Shown here: positions 1 to 9,904 of the stretch, one piece after another
How the letters are laid out: every line of letters begins with the position of its first letter
Numbering within the stretch: the stretch's first letter is position 1
Source of the DNA: Girardinichthys multiradiatus
Taxonomy: Eukaryota > Chordata > Actinopteri > Cyprinodontiformes > Goodeidae
Direction of reading: 5' to 3'
Assembly (NCBI RefSeq): GCF_021462225.1
Contig: NC_061812.1
Span: 37,435,175-37,499,174 of the forward strand
DNA length: 64,000 nt
Program-made: the position numbers and the translations under genes
Notes under the pieces: model-generated
Databases searched by the model: none
Seen by the model: the letters and a program-made list of their open reading frames with translations, nothing else
What the model was told of the DNA's origin: nothing

Positions 1-295
1 ATTGCTAATAAGCCAAATATACAAGCATCAATAACTACAATACTGCTTTTATCAGTGTAAGTATCTTGTGTTTATTACTTATGAAACAGTTATGGCAAAA
101 TATGCTTTTAGGTACAATTTTCATCTGAAGATCCATAACATACCATTTTGTGACCCATAGTAAGCTACTGACCTCCACTGTAGGAATCACAGAATAAATG
201 TGTAACTACAATATGTCATTAGTTTTAAAAGAGATTATAATAAAAAGACCGGGCAAAAATTATATCCATAGGATGTTCCAAGGGGAATACCGCTG
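1..295. other. AT-rich DNA, nothing recognised
   Basis: No open frame, repeat or RNA-like structure is supported here. The block leads into the Tc1-C fragment and could be an unrecognisably decayed part of it. Confidence 0.4.
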
Positions 296-475
296 CTGAC
301 CAAAAAGAACACAAAGAACCATCTCACATTTCACATAAACCATCTTGAAGATTCCCAAGATCTTTCTCAAGATAATCAGTGGGGCAATGAGACAAATGAG
401 GAACATTTTTAAAGGTGTTCTACCTGTTACATGTGGTGGAAAATTGGGCAGTTCGCTGCTTCAGGAGTTGGCCGA
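296..475 (+). pseudogene. Tc1-C transposase fragment, decayed
   Basis: The plus-strand frame from 296 reads LTKKNTKNHLTF, followed by a segment ending WGNETNEEHF and a stop. This resembles the part of Tc1-type transposases between the DNA-binding region and the first catalytic aspartate, where relatives have a W-T-D-E core. Here the aspartate of that core is replaced by asparagine. Homology appears to continue past the stop to about 475, with frameshifts. Only about 60 residues of a protein of about 340 are left, so it cannot be functional. The same family, in the opposite orientation, is at 2040-2890. The assignment is from motif memory only. Confidence 0.5.
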
Positions 476-600
476 CGCCATGTAAAACTAGTGGTCTAAT
501 TTGCAGCAGACTACATCACATAGCTTTTTTTGTTTTGTAAGGACGATTGAAAAAAACACCTTGAATAACATTCCTTCATGCACAGATGCAAAACACCATT
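476..600. other. Unassigned spacer
   Basis: Short stretch between the Tc1-C fragment and the palindromic microsatellite. Nothing is recognised. Confidence 0.4.
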
Positions 601-658
601 ACACACACACAAATATATATATATATATATATATTTGTGTGTGTGTGTGTGTGTGTGC
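601..658. repeat. Palindromic (AC)n(AT)n(GT)n microsatellite
   Basis: Five AC units, an AAATAT...ATATTT core and a GT run follow each other. Bases 601-646 form a perfect 46-bp palindrome centred between 623 and 624, so the tract can fold as a cruciform. The GT run extends beyond the palindrome to 658. Confidence 0.95.
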
Positions 659-2035
659 TTGTGGCTCTGAAAAAATGCCCATTAGAAGAGTTGGATAACC
701 CCTGCCCATGGCTCCGCCACCAGAGATAAGCTGTCAACATAAATAGCAACAAATGTCCCCCATCCAAGCTATTGCTCCAATGATTTTAAGCAACTTCTCA
801 ATGCTTCTCAAGCCCAGTTCCTTAATCAGCTTGCGTCATTGCTCATATATTTCACAGATTAATTCTTGTCCACAGACAAACCTTCAGCAGTTCTGAGAAT
901 GCTGCACTCTTCACCTTTTGGATACTGATCCTCGAGCTCCCTTTTTTGAAGACTAAAGGCCTGTTTCTTAATGAAAGCCATATTTCAGACCCTGGCATTC
1001 CACACACACGTGGCAGGAAGAAGCAAACATAAGGATGTATTATCACCAACTCTTTCCAAACATAACGGTATCAGTTACAGCTCCGGCTGCACTTGGGGCC
1101 TTTCCACAGGATTTTACAAGGAGCCCTTAAGTAACACCGACCTGCACTTGGAGCAACCACAGAAGGGGTCACTCAGATTAAGGGCAGCCTTTATTCCTGA
1201 TAAGTCATTGCTCTCCGCAATTAAACTGTTTCCAGAACTGCAGTGAACTGTTTCAAATGCCGTGAGGGGCTGAATAAAAGCGTCAGGGCCAGTTTAAGGA
1301 ACATACCTCAGATAGCATTGCCTGCATGGACTCATGGCACGCACAGAGTACATGCTTGGTAATTTTAGACTCTGCAGCTCTGAGTATAAACATATTAGAA
1401 TTTTAAATCAAAGCAGAGGGTGAGCAACATTGTTCCTTGTAGTTGGGAGCCTGTCTAAAGTACCCTTGTAAATCTTAGAGGTAAAGAAAAAACCTTATCC
1501 TACAGGAGCATTTCTCATATCTTACCAGTAAAGGAAGTGATTTATATATTATCTGATACAGCCAGGTACACACACCTGATAAATGCAGAGTCCTTTTCTT
1601 ATTTGAAGCATTGCCAGCATCTTAACATAGCCTTTGCTTATTCCTTTTTTAAGGAACAACACTCTTTCCTCCTTTCATATGGCAAATGCTGATGGCTGTC
1701 ACTCTAAAGTCAACACACGAGGCAGCTGGGTCTCACCCCAACAGCTGATAGCTCTGGCATGCTGGGAGTAAGGGAGAAAGATCAACGCATAGTTTTTCTT
1801 CTCACCACTACAGAATGTTTCTAAAGTTCTGTCCCAACTACTAAAGAGTTGTTTGTGGTGCCTGTGTCCATGTGGGCCTAATAGTCTGTGTGCAGTCTAA
1901 AATCTAAAACTTTCTAAATCTAAAGTAAACAAGATTGTTTTAACCCAACCCTGCACTGAGGTAAATAAAAAAAAATGTGGAGGAATTTTGGCCCCCTCTT
2001 CTATTCAGGATTCTTTTACTTCAGCCACCCTGAAG
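659..2035. other. No recognised feature
   Basis: About 1.4 kb of mixed AT-rich sequence. The longest open frame (971-1246, plus) has no recognisable domain and no coding-like codon pattern. No terminal repeats or tRNA-like boxes were found. Confidence 0.4.
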
Positions 2036-2039
2036 GGTT

Positions 2040-2890
2040 TCTGTACATGAACAGCCTGTTTAATCGGATTTAAGCCTGGACTTTGACTAGACCAGTCCAA
2101 AACCTTCATATAGTTTTTTTAAAACAGTTGAGAGGTGGATGTTGTGCTTTGGATTATTCTCCTACTGCAGAATAGAATAGAAAATAAAATCTTGTATTGT
2201 CATTGTCACAAGAATAGGGCAATTTATAATTTATGGAAAAAGAAAAATAGAAGTAGTTTGTTTAAAACATAAAATGAAAACACACGTACACACATTCCAC
2301 TGATTATTACTGATTATTGCATCTCCAAAGTGAGTTTGGGCTTAAGGCCAGAATTCACGGTTCCATCAATAAAAGTACATTGTCCAGATCCTGAAGTAAC
2401 AAAGCAGCCCCAGACCAATCACACTACCACCACCATGTCTGATTGTTAGAATGATGGTCTTTTGCTGAAATTCTGTGTTAGTTTTATGCCAAACATAATG
2501 AGACACACACCTTCCAAAGGGTTCCACTTTTGTCTTGCCTTTATGTTCTTGTTGGTCAGCAGAGCTTAGAGTTCTCTCATGGATGCAATTTTTTGCACAA
2601 CTTATTTCTTATTGTTGAATCATGAACTCTGACCTTTACTGAAGCAAGCGACATTTGCAGTCCTTAAGATGTTGTTGTAGGTTCTTTTATGACCTCCAGG
2701 ATAAGTAGTCAATGAGTTCTTGGAGTATTTTTTGTGGACCAGCCACTACTGCAGGATCACCACTGTTCATCGTGTTCTTCCTTGTGGATAATGTTTCAAA
2801 CTGTGATTCACTGGAGACCAAAAGGCTTAGAAATAGTTAGGTTATCTGGCAGTAATCAGACCTGGGTGTGGCTACTGAAATTGTGCAAAG
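2040..2890 (-). mobile_element. Tc1-C element, decayed, minus strand
   Basis: The segment resembles the reverse strand of a common teleost Tc1-like element. It has the region coding for the DDE core (2060-2120, then about 2340-2560), the helix-turn-helix region (about 2560-2830) and an upstream region near 2850-2880. No intact frame remains and many indels are present. Between about 2166 and 2330 the Tc1 similarity is interrupted by AT-rich sequence starting with GAATAGAATAGAA and a TTGTATTGTCATTGTC block. That block resembles the 3' end of a LINE or SINE, so it may be a secondary insertion. Terminal repeats could not be placed. Confidence 0.6.
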
Positions 2891-2894
2891 TTAA

Positions 2895-4365
2895 AATAAA
2901 ATAAAATATTTTTTTGTTTGTTTATTTATTTATTTGGGTGACTTAATTTTTTTAATGTGTTTTCCTTAATTTAAACAATTATGTCAAGGTCAGGTTATTC
3001 AATCAGTAAATGATCAGTACAACTAGTGAGCTTACTGATTGGTAGATGATTGTTTGGCAACGCAGTACTGATTTTATTTGAATTGCCATGTAAAATAAAT
3101 GCACGAACATGTTTCTTTTTTACCTCATCCAAAGTGTGCTTTTGATCATTTTTCAGCAACTGTCCCCCAACCAAGTCCCCTTTCTAAAAGTTAGCAAGAA
3201 GTCTTATGCATGATGTAGGCAACATTTTCTCAGGTTTTCTCACTTATGTGTGCCATCCATCTAAAGGTTTTGTCGTTAGTTTGCACCACTTACCAAAACT
3301 GAGGATAGAGCTGCCAGTGAGTCTTGGCTAAAACACCAACATAATTTTGTAGGTTTTCCCAAAAGCAAAGTAGAAATCATGTGGGCTTACTATGGGTACT
3401 CCACCAAAGAGACTCTGTAGCCATGTTCCCAGGAGATAAGTGGCCATTGTTCACCCTGTGCTCAACAGTAACTGGATTAATTCTTCACGGATCGTGAAGT
3501 AAAATTGTATTTGTCCAAAGGGAAGGAAATGGAAAGGAAATGAGGAGACCGGCCAGCTTGGCTGTATTTCTAATTAGCTTGGGGGTTCGTTAGCACATGA
3601 GCTCTAGTTTTGCAGCCTTACTGATACTAAGGCCTGAGTAAGTCATTAAGCCAGAGAGGGAAAATAAGAGGATATAGGCAGAAAAAGACAAAAAAGGGTG
3701 AAATGGAAGCAGACACAAAGAGTGTGGACACTTAGTTTCACGCATTAAGGCCCGGGGCAATGAGGTGACCTTGTGCAATAACTCCTCATGGAGACTAGAT
3801 GCTATTTTTTACCTCCTCTGGCCTACTTTTACAACTGCTCTTCTTCAGCAGAGAAAGACACCCTCTAAAACTTAAACCTTCATCTAACCATCAGATCATC
3901 TATCTCCACCCCAGACAGAACTCTTCAGTGTTAGGCAGCTCGGTCTTCAACTTGCTGTCGCCAAAAAACGCTTTTTTTGAAGAGTTTGTCATACTGTATG
4001 TGCCATTGGACCTTGTTTTAAAATCCTTTTTAATGTTTGCTCATTTAAAGAAAAGAACAGTCAGTGGGGAGGAACAGTGGAAATATTGGCTTTGATGCAG
4101 TAGAATTTGATCAGAGGTTAGTGAGACAAAATGAAAAATACACTGACATAACTGGTATTACTGTATTGCAGCTTAAGAAGTCTGGAAACTGTTTAGGAGA
4201 GAAAAAGCAGCTTTCTTTTCACTCAGCAACCACATCTGCAAAAAATAACAGTCTGATTTAAAAGGTGCTGTAAAGCATCACATAAAATTCTCCTTTTTCT
4301 CTCCCAGCAAGGCACAAAGCCGCAGCTCTGATACAGATTAAATATCTTGCCTTATGAATGAACCA
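2895..4365. other. No recognised feature
   Basis: About 1.5 kb without a supported gene. Two overlapping frames at 3799-4261 are open by chance: they show no domain and have AT-rich codon use like the surroundings. Confidence 0.4.
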
Positions 4366-4373
4366 CCCACTTC

Positions 4374-4546
4374 CAGGGGTGGAGAATCCAGGTCCAGAAA
4401 GTAAAAAGCCTGCCTAGTTTTCCTTCATCCTGTTCACTTAACCAGGTGATTAGTCCCTGTCTATGCTGTGGAGATATAAATTTAAATGGTTGGGACTAAT
4501 CTCTGTACAGGCTTTTTACTTTCTGGACCTGGATTCTCCACCCCTG
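4374..4546. mobile_element. hAT-like MITE with perfect TIRs and TSD
   Basis: This 173-bp element has perfect 39-bp terminal inverted repeats (4374-4412 and 4508-4546) that begin CAGGGGTGGAGAATCC. Perfect 8-bp direct repeats CCCACTTC flank it at 4366-4373 and 4547-4554. The 8-bp target duplication and CAGGGGTG ends are typical of hAT elements. A second internal inverted repeat (GATTAGTCCC and GGGACTAATC) makes most of the element foldable. There is no coding capacity, so a hAT transposase supplied from elsewhere would have moved it. Identical arms suggest a recent insertion. Confidence 0.92.
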
Positions 4547-4554
4547 CCCACTTC

Positions 4555-4985
4555 CTAATCTCCCACATTCAGAAACCTGCAGACATTTCTCTGACTCATT
4601 CAGCCTCCACTGATATTTCTGCTCTTTATCATTGAATTAAGACAAAAATGTGTGGTTTGGGTATCATTATTGATTTGTGGACCCTCCTTAGAGCAGGTTT
4701 GTAGTCTTATTCACAACTTTGCCAAATTTCATAAACCCTCACTGTGTTTAGTTTCTGCCTTCACCAGAATCCACAGTCACGTGCTGATTCAGACTCACTC
4801 GACTGCAATCTGCAGCTGCCATAGATATACCAAAAAACTGCTTCTCTTCTCCAAAGGATCTACATGAAAAAGAGTCTTCCCTAAGATGTAGGAAATTAAA
4901 AAATTGCTGCTCCTGTCAATGTATCTTCACACACAAACTTAAGTGAGATCCACCCATGAAATCAGCACAACTCGGCGTTGAAAGA
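4555..4985. other. No recognised feature
   Basis: Spacer between the MITE and Tc1-A. The open frame at 4652-4867 has no recognisable motif. Confidence 0.4.
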
Positions 4986-4989
4986 TATA

Positions 4990-5190
4990 CAGGTCCTTCT
5001 CAAAATATTAGCATATTGTGATAAAGTTCATTATTTTCCATAATGTCATGATGAAAATTTAACATTCATATATTTTAGATTCATTGCACACTAACTGAAA
5101 TATTTCAGGTCTTTTATTGTCTTAATACGGATGATTTTGGCATACAGCTCATGAAAACCCAAAATTCCTATCTCACAAAATTAGCATATT
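4990..5190 (+). repeat. Left inverted terminal repeat of Tc1-A
   Basis: These 201 bp match the reverse complement of 6358-6558 without a mismatch; identity stops at 5191. A motif near the inner end, CACAAAATTAGCATATT, repeats the AATATTAGCATATTGTG pattern of the outer end. This could be a second transposase binding site, as in Tc1 elements with long repeats. Confidence 0.95.
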
Positions 5191-5266
5191 TCATCCGACC
5201 AATAAAAGAAAAGTGTTTTTAATACAAAAAACGTCAACCTTCAAATAATCATGTACAGTTATGCAC

Positions 5267-6230
5267 TCAATACTTGGTCGGGAATCCTTTTGCAGAAATG
5301 ACTGCTTCAATGCGGCGTGGCATGGAGGCAATCAGCCTGTGGCACTGCTGAGGTCTTATGGAGGCCCAGGATGCTTCGATAGCGGCCTTTAGCTCATCCA
5401 GAGTGTTGGGTCTTGAGTCTCTCAACGTTCTCATCACAATATCCCAAAGATTCTCTATGGGGTTCAGGTCAGGAGAGTTGGCAGGCCAATTGAGCACAGT
5501 GATACCATGGTCAATAAACCATTTACCAGTGGTTTTGGCACTGTGAGCAGGTGCCAGGTCGTGCTGAAAAAGGAAATCTTCATCTCCATAAAGCTTTTCA
5601 GCAGATGGAAGCATGAAGTGCTCCAAAATCTCCTGATAGCTAGCTGCATTGACCCTGCCCTTGATAAAACACAGTGGACCAACACCAGCAACTGACACGG
5701 CACCCCAGACCATCACTGACTGTGGGTACTTGACACTGGACTTCTGGCATTTTGGCATTTCCTTCTCCCCAGTCTTCCTCCAGACTCTGGCACCTTGATT
5801 TCCGAATGACATGCAGAATTTGCTTTCATCCGAAAAAAGTACTTTGGACCACTGAGCAACAGTCCAGTGCTGCTTCTCTGTAGCCCAGGTCTGGGGAATG
5901 CGGCACCTGTAGCCCATTTCCTGCACACGCCTGTGCACGGTGGCTCTGGATGTTTCTACTCCAGACTCAGTCCACTGCTTCCGCAGGTCCCCCAAGGTCT
6001 AGAATCGGCCCTTCTCCAGAATCTTCCTCAGGGTCCGGTCACCTCTTCTCGTTGTGAAGCGTTTTCTGCCACACCTATTTCCTTCCCACAGACTTTCCAC
6101 TGAGGTGCCTTGATACAGCACTCTGGGAACAGCCTATTCGTTCAGAAATTTCTTTCTGTGTCTTACCCTCTTGCTTGAGGGTGTCAATAGTGGCCTTCTG
6201 GACAGCAGTCAGGTCGGCAGTCTTACCCAT
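5267..6230 (-). pseudogene. Tc1-A transposase, DD34E, broken
   Basis: This encoded the cut-and-paste transposase that binds the ITRs and inserts at TA. The start codon is at 6228-6230 (MGKTADLTAVQKATIDTLK), followed by a helix-turn-helix (EISERIGCSQSAVSRHL). The longest remaining frame covers 5267-5995 and holds the catalytic triad: D in VLFSDESKF, D in HDLAPAH, and E in SPDLNPIENLW. Exactly 34 residues lie between the last two, which makes it DD34E. Three lesions are visible: a one-base insertion producing an in-frame TAG after VGRK, a TAG in place of an expected glutamine codon just before LGDLRKQW, and a deletion of about 15 residues between RIPQ and TWAT. Family length is about 340 residues. 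The stop is TGA at 5267-5269. Confidence 0.92.
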
Positions 6231-6357
6231 AATTGGGGTTTTGAGTGATGAACCAGGCTGGGAGTTTTAAAGGCCTCAGGAATCTTTTGCATGTGTTTAG
6301 AGTTAACTCGTTGATTCAGATGATTAGGTTCATAGCTCGTTTAGAGACCCTTTTAAT

Positions 6358-6558
6358 AATATGCTAATTTTGTGAGATAGGAATTTTGGGTTTTCATGAG
6401 CTGTATGCCAAAATCATCCGTATTAAGACAATAAAAGACCTGAAATATTTCAGTTAGTGTGCAATGAATCTAAAATATATGAATGTTAAATTTTCATCAT
6501 GACATTATGGAAAATAATGAACTTTATCACAATATGCTAATATTTTGAGAAGGACCTG
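6358..6558 (-). repeat. Right inverted terminal repeat of Tc1-A
   Basis: Reverse-complement partner of 4990-5190 with no mismatch over 201 bp. It lies upstream of the transposase start and probably contains its promoter. Confidence 0.95.
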
Positions 6559-6663
6559 TATGTCCACCAGCATGTATTCAGTCTCTACAGTAATTAATTG
6601 CTGCCCTGGTAGTTGGACAGAGATGTTCACATTTGTTTCAGGCGCATGTCAAGTCTCTAATGA

Positions 6664-7085
6664 TTCAATTCAGTTTATTCAATTCAGTTTTATTTATATA
6701 GCGCCAATTCACAACACATGTTGTCTCAAGGCACTTCACAACAGTCAGGTACATACATTCCAATTAATCCTAACAATTGAACAATGCAGTCGGAGTTAGC
6801 TTTTTATTCAAATTGGATAAAAAGTTTTTCTATCTAAGGAAACCCAGCAGATTGCATCCAGTCAGTGACTTGTGGCATTCACTCCTCCCGGATGAGCATG
6901 TAGAGACAGTGGACAGTCACTGGCGTTGACTTTGCAGCAATCCATCATACTGAACATGCATGTAGCGACAGTGGAGAGGAAAAACTCCCTTTTAACAGGA
7001 AGAAACCTCCAGCAGAACCAGGCTCAGTGTGAGCGGCCATCTGCCACGACCGACTGGGGGTTTGAGAGAACAGAGCAGAGACACA
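6664..7085 (-). mobile_element. L2 LINE 3' tail, 5'-truncated, minus
   Basis: About 420 bp match the reverse complement of the last part of the L2 element at 49680-50113. Shared blocks include TATAGCGCCAATTCACAAC, the GGAGAGGAAAAACTCCC segment and the AGAGAACAGAGCAGAGACAC end. The terminal TTCAATTCAGTTTATT motif is the L2 3' end in reverse. Truncation at about 7085 with only 3' untranslated sequence is what incomplete reverse transcription leaves. The TTCAATTCAG unit is duplicated at the end. Confidence 0.85.
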
Positions 7086-9090
7086 ATGATGGAATATAAT
7101 GTGGTGTCATTGGATCTACTTACTCTGTAACACTGTATTGCTATTCCGAGGTTATGAATACAAATAACTAATAACTCATTTGCACAGTTTAATTGATGTA
7201 GAATTTCTGAAATAAACAGTTCTAGCTGAATAGTGGGAGAATAAGATGTTGGAAGCAATTCAAGTTTATTTTGTTCTGACACAACCCAAAGTCATTTAAC
7301 ACAGAGTTCAGCTGGAGAGACATACATATGGTCATTATCATGATGCATAAACAGAGTGGTGTAAACCAAGCCCACATTCCTCAAACATCCCTGGTTAATA
7401 AATCAAATGCACCGTTTCACAGAAGATGTGCATTTCTGTTAAATCTGGGTTCCTTACTGTAAATGCTTGCTTGATGGTAGTATTAAATAAAATCAGACAA
7501 AGTTTGGAGCTGCTGTTACGTCTTTAACTGGCAAGTAAATACTGTTCCTAATGCTACCATCACAACCCCTAATTAGTATACACTACGGTACTTCTGAGTA
7601 AACAGAATTAATAATTTACTCAAATAAACTACGCTTATCAGCATACTTTCACCCTGATTACGTGAGATAAAAAGGCTATTTATGAGAGTCGAGTCCCAGA
7701 CCATAAGTCAACTCTCAAGTCTTTAGAGTCCAGATCACTGTAGATGGATGGCACTGCTTCGGTTTTCAGCTCAGATACAGTATTAACCACAACATCAGCA
7801 TATGGGTTTTGCAGCAGAGATGCCAGTTTGTAGCTTGGAAGGAAGGATGTTAGCTTTTAGTCTGCTATTACATCCAGCTGGATTCAGAGACGTGCGATGG
7901 AGATGGTAAAAAAAACAACAGTTTCTCTCTTGAAGGTGCACATGCTGCATGTGTAGCTGCAGCTGTAAATACTCCATCCTGTTATCCATGGGACAAACAT
8001 TACTTATAAAAAACAGTGGTTTAGTTGTCATTTCTAAGCTCCTTGAACAAACAGCTCTAAAGCTCAGCCTTCATCTCCAAGCACACCAAACTCTGTGCAT
8101 TCTCATACTTGGTCAACTTGGTCAGCTGACTGCTCCCCAGCAGTAGGTCATTGAGCTTCTCCTCCATTAATATTGATCTATTAATTTCTAAACCTTACTA
8201 AGGTTATTCTAACGTCCATCAAAAACTAGAAAAAACAGCTTCATAGGGCATGGATTTTTGGGAGGAAACTGAAAGTGCATACAGCTATTTTGAATAATAC
8301 AAATTCTACTTATTGTTTTCAGGAAGACAGAATATAAAACTAAAACTAAAGTGTTCAAGGAAGCTCTGTACATGATGTTAAAGCAATAACACTAATTTTA
8401 CCAGTTAAGAAGGCACAACAAAGGCAAGGAATACTGAAATTAGAGGGCAGTTCTACAGAAATGGTTTCAGCCACATTTTTAAATAAATGCCAGTACTTTA
8501 TCATGACAAATTTAAATATTTAGCTTTCCAGGACCTCAGTGACAGACAGGATCAGTCTGTCAAACAGAGTTTGACTGGAGGGCTATGGATCCAGTGAAGC
8601 CTTCTTGAAAAATGTACACAAAGTGGACGCTCTGCTTATGTAAAACTCAACAGTGAGTTTGGTTTGCAATTTGCTCTCCCCACAACTCAACTCGACATAT
8701 GAATAAAGATTCTTTCAACACTCCTTAAAACGTACTATACGTATGTCTAGATCTTTCTCATCAGGAAGGCAGTCTGTGCTTACGCAAATGGTTTGGAGTA
8801 AATTAATGATGACATAAACGCTGCAACATGAGTCATAATAGCCAAACGGAAACATACCTTGAGGTCTAACTTTCTGCACTGACGCTATATGTAAGTACTA
8901 ACTACAAGCTGCAACCTATTTGTGGTGGGAGTGGCAGCACTGGCATTATTCAAAGCACTTTAATCTTTTCATAAGGAGTATTAATTAGCAACTTAAGGTC
9001 GACTTGGCCTCGCATATCTTCAGACTGATCTATGACCACAAACAAAGGGGTGGAAACACACTTATTTAGGGCCTGTTTTAGAAATTACTG
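7086..9090. other. No recognised feature, 2 kb
   Basis: Nothing could be assigned. A short block at 7258-7310 (CAAGTTTATTTTGTTCTGAC) is faintly similar to a LINE 3' end. Open frames here are short and lack domains. Confidence 0.4.
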
Positions 9091-9095
9091 CATTG

Positions 9096-9300
9096 GGCGT
9101 GGCGCTGATGGTGTAGGGGTTAAGTGCGTGTCCATGTGCAGAAGCTATTGTCCTTGATGTGGCTGTCCCAGTTTCGAGTCCAGGTGACCTTTGCCAAATG
9201 TCTCCCCCCTTCTTTGCCCTCTTTCCTGTCTACCTACTGTCAGGAAAATGAAAAAATAAAGGCCTCTAGTGCTGCAAAAAAAATATTAAAAAAAGAAATT
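9096..9300 (+). mobile_element. tRNA-derived SINE, plus strand
   Basis: A tRNA-like head carries an RNA polymerase III A box (TGGTGTAGGGG, 9109-9119) and B box (GTTTCGAGTCC, 9171-9181). A pyrimidine-rich body containing TTTCCTGTCTACCTACTGTC follows, then an AATAAAGGCC block and an A-rich tail. This is the layout of a widespread fish SINE. The tRNA part cannot fold as a proper cloverleaf, so it is not a tRNA gene. The copy at 14700-14840 belongs to the same general type. Confidence 0.8.
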
Positions 9301-9399
9301 ACTGCATGCAGTGGTAGGACTACAAAGACATTGGTAAATGAATCTCTAGATGTTTGAAATTATTATTTTACACTTTGACACAAACATGCATTAATATGG

Positions 9400-9900
9400 A
9401 TGGATCTCAATAAAACTCATGAAAAGTTAATTTTTTTCAATATTTCAGTGTCAATTGGAAAAACTAAAAAAAAGGAACGATTGAGTTTCAGAATACAGTA
9501 CTTTACAGTTAACGGCTTCTTTTGCACGAATTACTGTATCAGTGCAGAGTAACATGAAGGCGATTAGCCTGTGGTTCTGCTGAAGTGTTAAGGAAGCCCA
9601 GCTTGCTTTAAAGTTTGTCTGCATTGTTGGCTCTGGTGTCTGTTATCTTCCTCTAGTTAAGACTCTTAGATTATCTGTGGAGTTTAGGTCCCACCAGTTT
9701 GCTGGCCAATCAAGCACAGTGACACCGGGGTCAACAAAGCAGGTAACGGTACTTTTGGCAGTGGGCAGGAGGAGTTAAGGAGCGGGGAACGGAATGGTTG
9801 TAGCCCTTGTCCTGGATATGTTTGTGTGAAGCGGAGTTTGAAGCACTGACTCCCGGCATGGTCCATGCCTTCTGAATCTGAACACTAAAAATCCTTTTTT
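9400..9900 (-). mobile_element. Tc1-B element remnant, minus strand
   Basis: The reverse strand retains pieces of a Tc1-like transposase: the carboxy-terminal region at about 9530-9770 (including GCCTGTGGTTCTGCTG and GCTGGCCAATCAAGCACAG) and then part of the amino-terminal half at about 9795-9870. The central catalytic region is deleted. The same blocks occur in better condition at 43680-43960 and 50510-50620. Frameshifts are frequent. It is old and cannot make a protein. Confidence 0.7.
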
Positions 9901-9904
9901 TCAT

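Larger units (their letters stand above)
4990..6558 (-). mobile_element. Complete Tc1-A transposon, 1569 bp
   Basis: A whole Tc1/mariner-type element is bounded by TA target duplications at 4988-4989 and 6559-6560. The terminal inverted repeats are 201 bp long and match perfectly (4990-5190 against 6358-6558). The ends begin CAGGTCCTTCTCAAAATA. The element carries one transposase gene on the minus strand, which is disrupted. A second copy starts at 63606 and differs at only 6 of 395 compared positions, so the family has moved recently. Because the ends are intact while the gene is dead, this copy probably moved using transposase from another copy. Confidence 0.95.
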
